From the NCBI GenBank assembly GCA_900404475.1, contig OUQQ01000452.1, positions 1 through 17,197 on the forward strand: a DNA stretch of 17,197 nucleotides, written 5' to 3'. Every line of letters starts with the position of its first letter. The stretch's first letter is position 1. Source of the stretch: Spongospora subterranea (Eukaryota; Endomyxa; Phytomyxea; Plasmodiophorida; Plasmodiophoridae). The notes under the pieces were generated by a model. It ran no database searches. It was not told the origin of the DNA and saw only the letters and a program-made list of their open reading frames with translations. The translations under genes were made by a program, and so were the position numbers. Positions 1 through 7,966 of the stretch are shown piece after piece.

Positions 1-915
1 AACACCTCGCTCAGGCATCAATAAATCGATAGTTATATCAACTGCTCTGGCTTGTTCTAACAGAGCACGGTTGGAAATGGATTATAATGTTTATTCTGAA
101 ACCAAACGATTAGAAATTGTAAACAACGGGCGAGAGACAACATGGTCATCACCATCGTCAGAAATATAATCAGATTCTACAAGGCAAGCCCATCCTTCGC
201 GGGAACTGAGGGATAATGTGTTAAGAAGAAAACATCGGCGGTAGTTTAACAATATAACCTTAGAACAGCTACTTGCAGGTCTATCCAGACACTGTTTCGA
301 ATATGCAAATTTTCCGAAATAGTTGCATACGGCTTAACCACACTTAAGATCGCCAGGTTTGAGAAACTGTTTGAAATGGACATGGATTGCAGCCTAAGGA
401 CCTTTTCGTTTGTTTCAGCTACTCATGGAGCGCTTCTTTGTGCTCGAATGTCGAACGAAAACGAGAGGCCGAACGAGGAACCACGACATTCGGGACTCTT
501 TTTTATTGAAAAATATAAAAAATGCCATAAAAATTTGAAGGCATTTTTAAAATGAGTATTTTGCATGTTGTTTTTTATATCCGCATCACTATAAGTTTTT
601 TTTAATGTAGTTCCGAACACCCCTCCAATAACTGTACCACCTTATATTCAGCCAACTCCAACCGGTCATTAGACTCGAATTCGATTCACAAGCATTCGAC
701 GCCAGACCCGCGCAGTCCGTAGAGGAGTTCAACAGGCTGGCAAGTCCGTCACTGCTGTAACCTATGTACACGCTTTGTATCCACTTGTTAAACTGCGATG
801 CTACGGCACGAATTGCGGACTTCAACGGCACTGAGCACCTTTGGAGGTCGACCCCGCCTACGCTGGTTCACTTCCCAAAACACTCCAAACTGTTCGCATC
901 AGGTAGGTCGAAATA
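1..915. other. Intergenic stretch left of copy L
   Basis: I see no convincing gene here. Only short open frames (80 residues or fewer) without motifs or membrane segments occur. The last part (about 800-902) is more GC-rich and ends in a pyrimidine-containing CATCAG just before the start of the gene at 916, so it probably holds its promoter and leader acceptor. No RNA gene or mobile element was recognised. Confidence 0.5.
901..915 (+). promoter_or_regulatory. Leader acceptor AG just before copy L start
   Basis: GTTCGCATCAG ends at 902 and is followed by a 13-nt leader and ATG. The same short-leader arrangement precedes the other genes here, as expected if a leader is added by trans-splicing. 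No leader sequence itself is visible in the window. Confidence 0.35.
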
Positions 916-1578
916 ATGTCCATGAAATGGTTGGTCATCGTGGCCGTCGTCATCATGATATCGGCGGTCCATGCTGGCAGGTCCCAGCAGAATCAAGGTG
1001 AGTTGCCGCTTCAATCAATTACCGCCGCTTCTTCATCGCAGCAGCAGCATCTCGACAAGCCGAACAGTAACCAACTCTCGACGGATCTCGAGTGTGGTCA
1101 ATCAGCACACCGTCATCCAAGACCCCGTAATCTAAACCAACGCCTTGTCATCCATATTGGCGCCATATACATCTTCACCTTCGCCTTAACTTTCTTTTAC
1201 GAATATTTGATCGCTCAATTGCAGCATCGAGCCAGCAAGTCCCCAATTACGTCAGCTACTCCTTCGCCGCCATCCGACCCCGCTTGTACGGTAGGGATGG
1301 CGAAGTCACTGGCGTTGCTCATCAACGGAACGGGTTTCTCACTGTTTGCCCTTGTTGAAATATACATGCGAGGGGGTCTTGCGAATGCGTTCATTATCTT
1401 GAAAGGAATTAATTTCATCGGTTTTTTGCTGAGTGGCCTTGCAAAATTGCGCAGAATGGCCTGCGCCGACCCTTTGATTCTGGCAATGCTACTCGTTCAC
1501 CTGATTTTGTTCATCTTTTCCCAAACTGCAATTTTCACGAATACCCTTCCCAATCATTATGGCTGCAAATTCCCCTAA
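916..1578 (+). CDS. Four-helix membrane protein with signal peptide (copy L)
   Basis: Intronless 220-residue protein of unknown function. Residues 1-20 form a signal peptide (MSMKWLVIVA start, ending VHA). Residues 21-75 are polar and Gln/Ser-rich and contain STDLECGQ (55-62). Hydrophobic segments lie at about 77-99, 131-151, 154-176 and 185-205, with a Pro/Ser-rich link (108-124) and Cys124 before the second. The C-terminus is GCKFP. A paralogue lies on the opposite strand at 16103-16801 and shares the signal-peptide pattern, STDLE-GQ, LAL-IN, the E(I/L)YMRG turn and a terminal GC-F. This conservation of protein over two diverged copies is the main evidence that the frame is real and starts at this ATG. 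An AG lies 13 nt before the ATG (901-902). A GTGAGT...GCAG segment inside the N-terminal region looks like an intron but is evidently not removed. I do not recognise the family; a plasma-membrane or endomembrane role is inference. Confidence 0.8.
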   Translation: MSMKWLVIVAVVIMISAVHAGRSQQNQGELPLQSITAASSSQQQHLDKPNSNQLSTDLECGQSAHRHPRPRNLNQRLVIHIGAIYIFTFALTFFYEYLIAQLQHRASKSPITSATPSPPSDPACTVGMAKSLALLINGTGFSLFALVEIYMRGGLANAFIILKGINFIGFLLSGLAKLRRMACADPLILAMLLVHLILFIFSQTAIFTNTLPNHYGCKFP

Positions 1579-2293
1579 TTCCCCATCGAATTGGATCCTC
1601 ACATCACCATTAATAACATGCACATCATTAATCTGCCCTACACATCATAACGCAACTTGTGGTTCTCTTCAATGTTCATATCATAATAAACCTCATCCTT
1701 ATTCGACGGGATTCGGTTTATCTTTACTCTGTTCAGCCTCATCAACAGAATCGTCTTCTGTCCTCTCATCAAAATCACAATTGACCATTATCCCCACCAG
1801 TATCCCATTAGACCCGTGTCTTAATTCGATCGCCAAGATTACGGTGGTCTTATCTGGTGCAAATGAACTGCTCGCAGAATCCTTGAAGATTCATTGCGTT
1901 GGTCTGTCCGTCCATCCTCATCAAACATCCGGTTTTCTAATTCTCATGTTCGTTCCCGACCCAATCTGTCTTTAGAGTTCGTCATGCACGTCGAGTTTCG
2001 GCTGGATTGCGTCAATGCATCAGGCAGCAATGACATCAGGCCTTGTTTCCCCTTTTTGCGTCGAGGAGTAGATTTCTTGTGAAAAAACCAGTTTTGCTGG
2101 GATTCGAACTCAATAGGCTACGTTTTGAGCTTTTCAGAATTGCCAGCTGACCTAATCTCAGGCGATCGACAGAACTGACAGAACGCACTCAAGAATTTTT
2201 GGTCAGCCAAATTCCATCTGGACATAATCCATGTGTTACAGCGCCATTTTTTTTTCCTCAGCACTATGTAAGTGTGGTGCTGTGTCGTTTTAC
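1579..2293. other. No recognised gene between copy L and kinase remnants
   Basis: A 138-residue frame (1559-1975, +) starts inside the copy L gene. It is Ser/Thr/Pro/His-rich with no motif and is probably chance. Around 1700-1800 another frame has a hydrophobic run (FIFTLFSLINRIVF) interrupted by stops; it could be decayed membrane-protein sequence. On the minus strand, the downstream edge of kinase-like copy B may extend into 2118-2293, without recognisable motifs. Confidence 0.35.
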
Positions 2294-2690
2294 TTAATTT
2301 TTCCATCTCCAGGCTTTCTTCTCCGCAACGGCTTCCGAATGGGCCAGATTAGTTGCAGGATTGTGACGCCTCTGTTCAGCGATGACACAGTTGTTGAACA
2401 CACAATCCTGATTGTTGTGATCCGCACTCAACATGTCGGAACTAAGTACAATTCGGAGAAAGAGCAAAAAATATCTGTCATAGAGCAATGATTACTGGGC
2501 ACTGATTTCTGACCACCTGGAAAACGACAATCTTTCGACTGGTTTGGCCAAAACAAATTTCTCCAGCTCATTCTTTCTTTTCTCAATCATAACAAATTGT
2601 TCGAAATGAATCTAAAAGTTTATATAGGTTGGGATCACAAAAAAGCGGATATCAAGGAAAGGACGGGTTCAACGCTGTTGGACTGTCACG
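2294..2690 (-). pseudogene. Protein-kinase-like remnant, copy B
   Basis: Minus-strand sequence parallel to copy A just upstream. It has DPNLYKLLDSF (about 2638-2606), resembling the HPNIVKLLDxF stretch between helix C and strand 4 of protein kinases. A segment beginning ELEKFVLAKP (2569-2492) follows and would sit in the hinge/helix D region. Then comes a frame ending at 2294 with VLSSDML, a Cys-Val-Phe-Asn-Asn-Cys-Val-Ile run where the HRDxKxxN loop would be, and ATNLAHSEA where the DFG strand would be. The HRD and DFG residues are not intact, and the pieces lie in different frames separated by stops (for example TAA at 2494-2492). Some breaks might be introns, but no consistent splicing joins all parts. 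It is probably a dead duplicate. Kinase ancestry rests on motif order and on the shared repeat with copy A, not on a search. Confidence 0.45.
2609..2672 (-). repeat. Shared repeat, copy B member
   Basis: 64-nt stretch matching 3330-3392 with about five mismatches and one gap. On the minus strand both encode DPNLYKLLDSF, so it marks the duplicated helix C/strand 4 region of the two kinase-like sequences rather than a mobile repeat. Confidence 0.8.
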
Positions 2691-2738
2691 ATCGAATCTT
2701 CCAGCAGATGGTGCCGCACTACCACGACCCCCTCGGAG

Positions 2739-4003
2739 TCACCTGCAACGATTGTTCGATGATGGATCCCCTTCGACACAAGCCAGTTCTCGGATTCGTT
2801 GGATAGATATTCTCCTCCAGAGTCCCTCGGTAAACATATCAGCCAAGGGACCTACACAATTTTGACAGTTCCCGAATATAATGCTCACGAATATCAATGT
2901 GTTTCATCTTTGAATGATTAAGTACAATCATTTTAAACTCAATGGAAACATGATTATCTTGATTAAGAGGTGTTGGGTGTTTTTTAGAAAATCCCAAGTT
3001 CATCAAGTACAATACGGCGCCAAAAGACTTCACATCCTGCAAATGATGAGGAAAGTGTTTCAGATTCACACGATGACAGAAATGTAGGAGTAATCAATGA
3101 TCGCCTTAGACCCATACATTACTTCATGTGGCGTTGTATCAGATTTGTTTGAATGAAGGGCAAAGGTTATGAATGTTAGTAGCCACTAGCACTGCAGGAC
3201 CTTAAAACTCCTTTGGTTAACCAGCATGATGAATGGCCAACTGTGTTCCATGGTCGCCATATTTTATCAAGATGAACGTCGCGATTGAACACGAAGTTAG
3301 ACACAGCGGCCTGGGCCCATAACCAAACGAATCCAAAAGTTTATATAGGTTGGGATCACGAAAATGGGATATCAAGGGAAGGACGGGTTTAAGTCTTAAT
3401 TTAGGGTTCAACATCTCCGTCAATCGTCCTGTTCGCTCGCTCGACGACAACGATGATCAGGTGTAGGTCAAATTGCCGCCTGGACAGCCTCATCTTCCGC
3501 GTGGTGTTGGTGTCGATGTGCAAAAATTGAGTTTGCGTTTGAGAGCCGATGTATTGGATCGGAGTGATTGCCGCTCGTAGATCGGAGGTTATAGCGCTAA
3601 AGTCAATTACCATAGGCCAATGGTAAATACTGACACACTCCCCGTTCTCAACAATCGGCACCCCGGGAATCGATAGAGGAATCAAATCTAATACAAGTAC
3701 AGAGGTACAGTTGCGACAAAAAACATCGGACGGATTGATGGAAGATAAGAGTCCACAATCTGCCAAGATCAATTCAGTTGTCGAGAATAGAGGGAAGGGC
3801 ACATCGGTCCAGAATTGTTCAAAGGGTGTCAGCCTCGGAGAATCCTTTCCAATCGACAAACAGCTCCAGATCCTGTGTCTGTCACGAAGCAAATGATAAC
3901 ACACGACGGCATCTCTCATTCCAACACTATCTTGGTATTCCTGGTCGCCTCCTTGAAACCCATGGCATATATTCATTCGTCGCTTGTCCAACTGTTCTCC
4001 CAA
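2739..4003 (-). pseudogene. Protein-kinase-like gene, probably decayed, copy A
   Basis: Kinase-like motifs occur in canonical order along the minus strand. A 200-codon frame (4003-3401) has an unrecognised N-terminal part, then a degraded glycine loop, IGSQTQTQFLHIDTNTTRKM (residues 152-171, about 3550-3491). After a frame change comes RDPNLYKLLDSF (about 3357-3322). FNRDVH (about 3288) stands in for HRDxK and is followed in another frame by ILIKYGDHG. TTPHEVMYGSKA (about 3137-3102) resembles the APE segment. A good intron (3077-3037, ending TTTGCAG) then leads in frame to DVKSFGAVLYLM (from 3036), the DxWSxG element of helix F. A last segment (GPLADMFTEG, ending 2739) is again out of frame. 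Loss of the HRD His and Lys, no intact DFG, and at least three frame changes argue for a pseudogene. A living but divergent pseudokinase with more introns than I can place is possible. Confidence 0.5.
3330..3392 (-). repeat. Shared repeat, copy A member
   Basis: 63-nt partner of 2609-2672, in the same orientation about 720 nt away. This copy reads through in frame from KPVLPLISHF into DPNLYKLLDSFGYG, whereas copy B has a one-base shift just before DPNLYK. Confidence 0.8.
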
Positions 4004-4396
4004 TCATGATTCTGATCGCAGTCGTTGATACAGCAAAGCTCAACGGATCGTCGAACAATCGTTATCAACAACTGGCAGGCCAATTATGTCAACTTGCGAC
4101 CGTCCACGTAGGGACTGGTCAAACACTGACGACAGCGGTTTTTGACAGAGACGTCGTCCGCCATTTGATCGTCGTATAACCAGACCATCATCATATTTCG
4201 CAATAATCGCCGGTGAGTGAACACGTCGCAGAGAGAGAGACTATCATCAGAACGCGAGGAATGTCGTTCGCCTGCAAGAACACCCCTGGTCAGTAATGGT
4301 CACGCCGACCGCGGCGCGTGCCATAACGCCGTCCGAAAACCGCCAGCGTTCGACCGTCACTGACCCACAAATTTGTTCGTTGGTTCAGCGAATGCG

Positions 4397-4813
4397 ATGG
4401 ATTGCCATCGAACGATCGTGTGGACGGCAATATTGACGGCGGTGTTGGCGAGCGCCGACACGAATACCGAAACGAATCGAGGCGTCGCCATGCCGGCGTC
4501 GAACTTGATTATCATCGTCATCAGTCTGGTGTTCATGATTGTGATTGTGAAGGTGGCGCTACGAATATGCAATCTGCGAATCCGGTTGCCGGTGCCGTAC
4601 GATCTGCCGCGAGCCCGGTACGCATCGGAAGCCGACGAGATGCAGGCGCCGAACAAGACGGTGGCGGCGCCCACCGCCTTACAGCTGACGCCCGAACGAC
4701 GCTATGGAGAATACTCGTTTTATGTCCAGGGGGATGCCACAAAACCCCGACAACCTCTTCCCTCACCGACTGATTTGGTGGCGAAAAATACGTTCCAGGA
4801 AGTGGCCATGTGA
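4397..4813 (+). CDS. Small type I single-pass membrane protein
   Basis: Unrecognised 138-residue protein. Residues 1-20 look like a signal peptide (MDCHRTIVWT, then a hydrophobic run to about LASA). A short Thr/Asn-rich segment (21-36) would be outside the cell or in the lumen. Residues 37-56 form a strong membrane helix (LIIIVISLVF...), followed by basic residues and an 82-residue cytosolic tail. The tail carries a tyrosine cluster, YGEYSFYV (103-110), which could be a sorting or phosphorylation site; this is inference. I chose the ATG at 4397 because it begins the signal peptide and lies 8 nt after a TTGGTTCAG acceptor-like site (AG 4387-4388). The gene sits in a locally GC-rich patch, so open frames on the other strand and in other phases here are expected shadows. 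No intron is needed. Confidence 0.6.
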   Translation: MDCHRTIVWTAILTAVLASADTNTETNRGVAMPASNLIIIVISLVFMIVIVKVALRICNLRIRLPVPYDLPRARYASEADEMQAPNKTVAAPTALQLTPERRYGEYSFYVQGDATKPRQPLPSPTDLVAKNTFQEVAM

Positions 4814-5172
4814 GAAACCTCAAAACTCAATACATCGGAAAACATGAGAACGCACCTGGGTTAAGCAACAAAGTCGATGCGATATGATGGCAATGTGTAG
4901 CAAAACACGACGAAAGAGTTACGTTGATTGGTCGTGTCTAGAGCCGAAATACCATTGGGCAGCGCCAAGACTCAATTCATCAGGCAGGAAAATAAACAGG
5001 TTTATATATATAATCGTATAGAGAGGATCAAGGCGATTGGAAGCGAGATGGACAACGTGAGGAAGATGAAGGCGACTGCGCGTGGCGTTGTGATAGCAGG
5101 ATTTTGCCAGGGCTGATCCGGTCCACCAGGTGAGACAATCCGAGGCCCAGTATAATGGCTATCCAAGCGAAG
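4814..5172. other. Spacer between converging genes
   Basis: Lies between the end of the + strand single-pass protein and the end of the minus-strand channel, so it should hold two 3' ends. A minus-strand open frame without motifs follows the channel stop. If the last channel exon were spliced onward (from a GTTGTG after CGA to an AG near 5160), this frame would add a tail; I judge this less likely. Confidence 0.35.
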
Positions 5173-6416
5173 TTAGCAGGAACTGGAGAACAACACAACT
5201 CGGGAAAAAAACCAAAATAAAATGAAACTGTGCATAAACATAGCAATGACCGCCAAACAGATGTGGGGCAAAGGGTGAGTCTGACCAGTATAAATCATGG
5301 ATACTAAGAGATGGAACGCCACAAGGATTCGTGTGGATATTGACTATGACAAAGAAATGTTGCGTTGGACACCAAATCCGTAATTATAACGCTGTTCTGT
5401 GTACCGTGGGATCTGGTCGAAAAGCGTTAGAAAGAAAAAACAGATATCGTAACCTTTTCCACATACATATGTCGCCGAATCCGCAGCCAGTTTGCGCCGA
5501 AATCGCGAAATACCTAAGTGCATGCGAAAGCTGTGTGACTTCGGCGGCAACAAGCGACAAAAGCTTGAATCAATGAAAGTTGAAAGCAAAACAGCAAATA
5601 TCGGGCCAAATGTGGAGGACCACTGCAAATAAAAATATAACACACCGATAACGTTTGTCATGAGAAATCATACCCGAAATGAAAGACAAGCTGAGCGATG
5701 TTACGCCCTTCCAAATCTGTCGAAGCCAAGTGGAACGATGTCGGTCCTTCGATGACGTACACGGTGAAATACATGCCACCAAACAGCAACGCCGTTGACA
5801 TATAGCTCTGTAGCAGGAATTCTGGCGTCACCTTCAGCATCAACGAAAACTTCAGCCCGAAAAAACAAGATTTTGCAAAATATCTGACGTCTTCGGAGTT
5901 AATTTTCTTGACAAGAACAAATGAAGTCGTCATGACGATCAGGAAATTCGCCGATTGCAAGACGAGAATGCAGAAAGAGGTGATAACTGGATCAATTAAG
6001 AGAATGTTTGCATTTGTCGCTGACGGAGACTGACCGAGTTTGGCGCTGGGCTTCAAAATATCGTAAAAGTCGACCCTGAATATCAGAACGATACAGAGGC
6101 ATAATATCATGGTCATCAACGTGAAAAGTAGAGGGGTCTTTTTCAGCCAACTCCCCCAGACACGATAGAATGGCGCGTATCTAATTGACAACACGACAAG
6201 GATAAACTCGACAAATTCAGGGAGCAGTCCAAAATAACGAAAACACAGCCGAACCAAATAGAACTGAATCAAGCATAAAAGAACTTCGACATATAGCAGA
6301 AGCCATAGGATGTCGTGTTTTCACGAAACCAAAAAGTCGGATTTTGAAAAAAACTGGGAGACAGACTCGGAGAACAGCTCCGATAATGACACCTGATCTT
6401 CCATGAGTGATGGCAT
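5173..6416 (-). CDS. Potassium-channel-like protein 2 (five exons)
   Basis: Predicted 279-residue multi-pass channel subunit. Proposed exons: 6416-6330, 6263-5674, 5513-5467, 5412-5405 and 5280-5173; every phase joins. Exon 1 is a polar N-terminus. Exon 2 holds hydrophobic segments including LPEFVEFILVVLSI, LLFTLMTMILCLCIVLIF and ITSFCILVLQSANFLIVM. It ends with an S5-like helix (EFLLQSYMSTALLFGGMYF) and an extracellular turret. Exon 3 gives the pore: FAISAQTGCGFGDI, with the filter at residues 234-240. Exons 4-5 give YPT and the inner helix HICLAVIAMFMHSFILFWFF. In potassium channels this pore selects K+ in the membrane. Position 235 is Gly where the signature Thr of TxGYGD/TxGFGD normally stands, so selectivity is uncertain. 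No Arg-rich S4 is visible, so voltage gating is doubtful. The upstream neighbour is a homologous channel, only 150 nt away. The family call rests on the pore; the exact C-terminus is less sure. Confidence 0.65.
5405..5412 (-). other. 8-nt microexon of channel 2
   Basis: Needed to connect the filter exon (ending GACATAT) to the inner-helix exon. It is preceded by a good branch/acceptor (CTAAC...TTTTCGACCAG) and followed by GTACAC. It completes Tyr and adds Pro-Thr, giving GFGDIYPT, which parallels GFGDIVPK in the neighbouring channel. Confidence 0.5.
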
Positions 6417-6431
6417 ATGGCAGTTGAAGTA

Positions 6432-6485
6432 CTAACAACGATGAAAGTGAAATGGGTAGATGCACGAAATAAAAATAGCCTTACA
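6432..6485 (-). promoter_or_regulatory. Leader acceptor region of channel 2
   Basis: A pyrimidine-rich stretch ending TCGTTGTTAG (AG 6433-6432) lies 15 nt before the ATG at 6416. With only 150 nt between the channel 1 stop and this start, it could be a trans-splice acceptor within a tandem array. Confidence 0.35.
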
Positions 6486-6566
6486 GCTCCATCTGCCTGG
6501 CTGCTCTGTCAGCCATTGTTTCAAAGTCGAAAGCGCTTGGTTCGCGTCGAACTTCGTTTCTGGCGT

Positions 6567-7966
6567 TCAGTTCACGCTGAATGCGTATATGCGTTGTGCC
6601 AACTGCGAAAATGGCAACTGTAGAGCCGCACCATAATATGAGTATGGGTTTCCATCATAGAACCTGCAAACAATTGTCGACAACGGACCTGAATAGAGGA
6701 CAGATGCAAGCATTTGCAGAGCAGTCAAAACTTGAGACACAAATTGCTTAGGGACAATATCACCAAATCCACTTGTTGACTGGGTGGCAAATGAAAAATA
6801 CCAAAAATTCTGAAAAAAAAAACAGGTAATGGGACAGAATTCAGACAGTCAAGCATTTATGGTTCGGACCACAAAGACAGCGAAAATGTCATGGTTGGGG
6901 GCAGTGAAATTTGCACGGAATGACTCAGAGTCTACAAGGAAGCACCTGTAAAACTAGTAAGACAGGGTTGCACCAGACTTTTATAAGATTACGCGAAGTA
7001 CAGCCCAGCAAAGGTTACAGTGGTGGAAATATACAACCGCACTAATGTTGATAAGCTCACAAAGGCGTTCTCGATGGACCTAGCGCTGCAACATTGTTAG
7101 ATAACAATGAATAAAAGACCATGAAAGTACGGGATACATAGGAGATGAACACATCCGGTATAAACAAGAACGTTTTGTGATTTTTCTTCAGTGTAATCAG
7201 AATAGGCAAAGAAAGTATTTATACGAATAAATAATGCAACTTACGCATCGATATTGGCGAGAGTATTAACAACAGCAAGTAAAATCTCAGAAATCCAGCA
7301 GAAGGCCTGCCCAAACAGAAATCAACGGTGTTGTTCACAAACGGGAGCATTGTTTAGAACCTCAACGGATTTACTGTGGTGTCGAACTGCAGAAAACGCA
7401 TCCTGATTTGCCCCTGTCGAAAAACGGTTGTCAAAACGATAAAGGCAATGCTATCTGAAGCATGAAAGTTCACTGACAGCGGATGACGAACAGAATAAGA
7501 ATTTGCGATGACAGACTGATTTTCAAGAGATGCCGGAACAGAGCTTGCTCAATGCGGCGTAAGATCCCGATGCTGGGGCCTGCATCGAATTGTTCAAGGT
7601 CCAGGACGACCGCTACAGGACGAGCAGTAAATAATTCGTCAACACTCCTCTCAAAATTTGTGAGTTTTCGTGCATTTCGCGAGAAAATGACGTTGAAAAC
7701 CAGATGCAAAATTTACTAACCTTGACGGTCAAGAATTAGAGATACTCAATAAATAAAAAAAATCAGAAATTGCTCCACGAATGACAGAACGTACGGGACA
7801 TGGTGGACGGCTTTTCGACAAGCAATAGGGAGGAGTATTGCCCTTTCAACTGCGGTAACTGGACATTCGCGCCAGGGGTGCTTTCGGCGCCGCCCGTGGT
7901 GCTGTCGACGGATTCGGCAGCCGCAGGCGATACCGTGCCTGCCGATGCCGATCCAATCGACTGCAT
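6567..7966 (-). CDS. Potassium-channel-like protein 1 (multi-exon, N-terminus provisional)
   Basis: Channel-like subunit homologous to channel 2. Well-supported exons with matching phases: 7306-7245, 7085-6993, 6945-6870 and 6809-6567. They encode AFCWISEILLAVVNTLANID, an S5-like helix (LVRLYISTTVTFAGLYF), a turret, and then the pore FATQSTSGFGDIVP with the filter TSGFGD at 6776-6759. The inner helix LTALQMLASVLYS and a short tail end at TGA 6569-6567. Upstream exons are provisional: 7413 to 7367 or 7388, 7612-7478 (hydrophobic ISLSSQILILFVI), and 7966-7786 (Ser/Ala/Thr-rich, cytosolic). With these the protein has 278 residues, close to its neighbour's 279. The filter keeps the signature Thr with Phe for Tyr, as in many K+ channels. 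No arginine-rich S4 is visible. An alternative upstream frame (reading VPYVLSFVEQFLIFF) resembles a channel 2 helix but meets a TGA at 7748-7746, so the 5' part could be different or damaged. Confidence 0.6.

Noticed and set aside
1559..1975. 138-residue + strand frame
   Set aside because: Overlaps the end of copy L, has low-complexity Ser/Pro/His composition, and shows no motif or signal.
2597..2865. Glycosyltransferase-like start MNLKVYIGWDHK on the + strand
   Set aside because: KVYIGWD resembles a sugar-transferase start, but the same DNA on the minus strand encodes the kinase-like DPNLYKLLDSF in both repeat copies, and the + frame has no further support.
4402..4823. Long + and - frames overlapping the single-pass protein
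   Set aside because: Arg/His-rich or lacking signal and membrane features; they are compositional shadows of the GC-rich gene at 4397-4813.
5344..5661. Minus-strand 105-residue frame (WSSTFGPIFAVLL...)
   Set aside because: Its upstream half lies within the 160-nt intron of channel 2, and it crosses the pore exon in a frame that lacks the filter.
5658..6272. XK-related-type membrane protein
   Set aside because: TPEFLLQSYM resembles an XK-related motif, but splicing at GG|GTATGA to the exon at 5513 yields a channel pore, so this region is the front part of a potassium-channel-like protein.
7086..7244. Exon reading KNHKTFLFIPDVFISYVSRT in channel 1
   Set aside because: It looks coding, but its phase does not join either neighbour, and a clear intron (GTAAGT ... 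CTAAC ... GTTGCAG) spans it with phases that fit without it.
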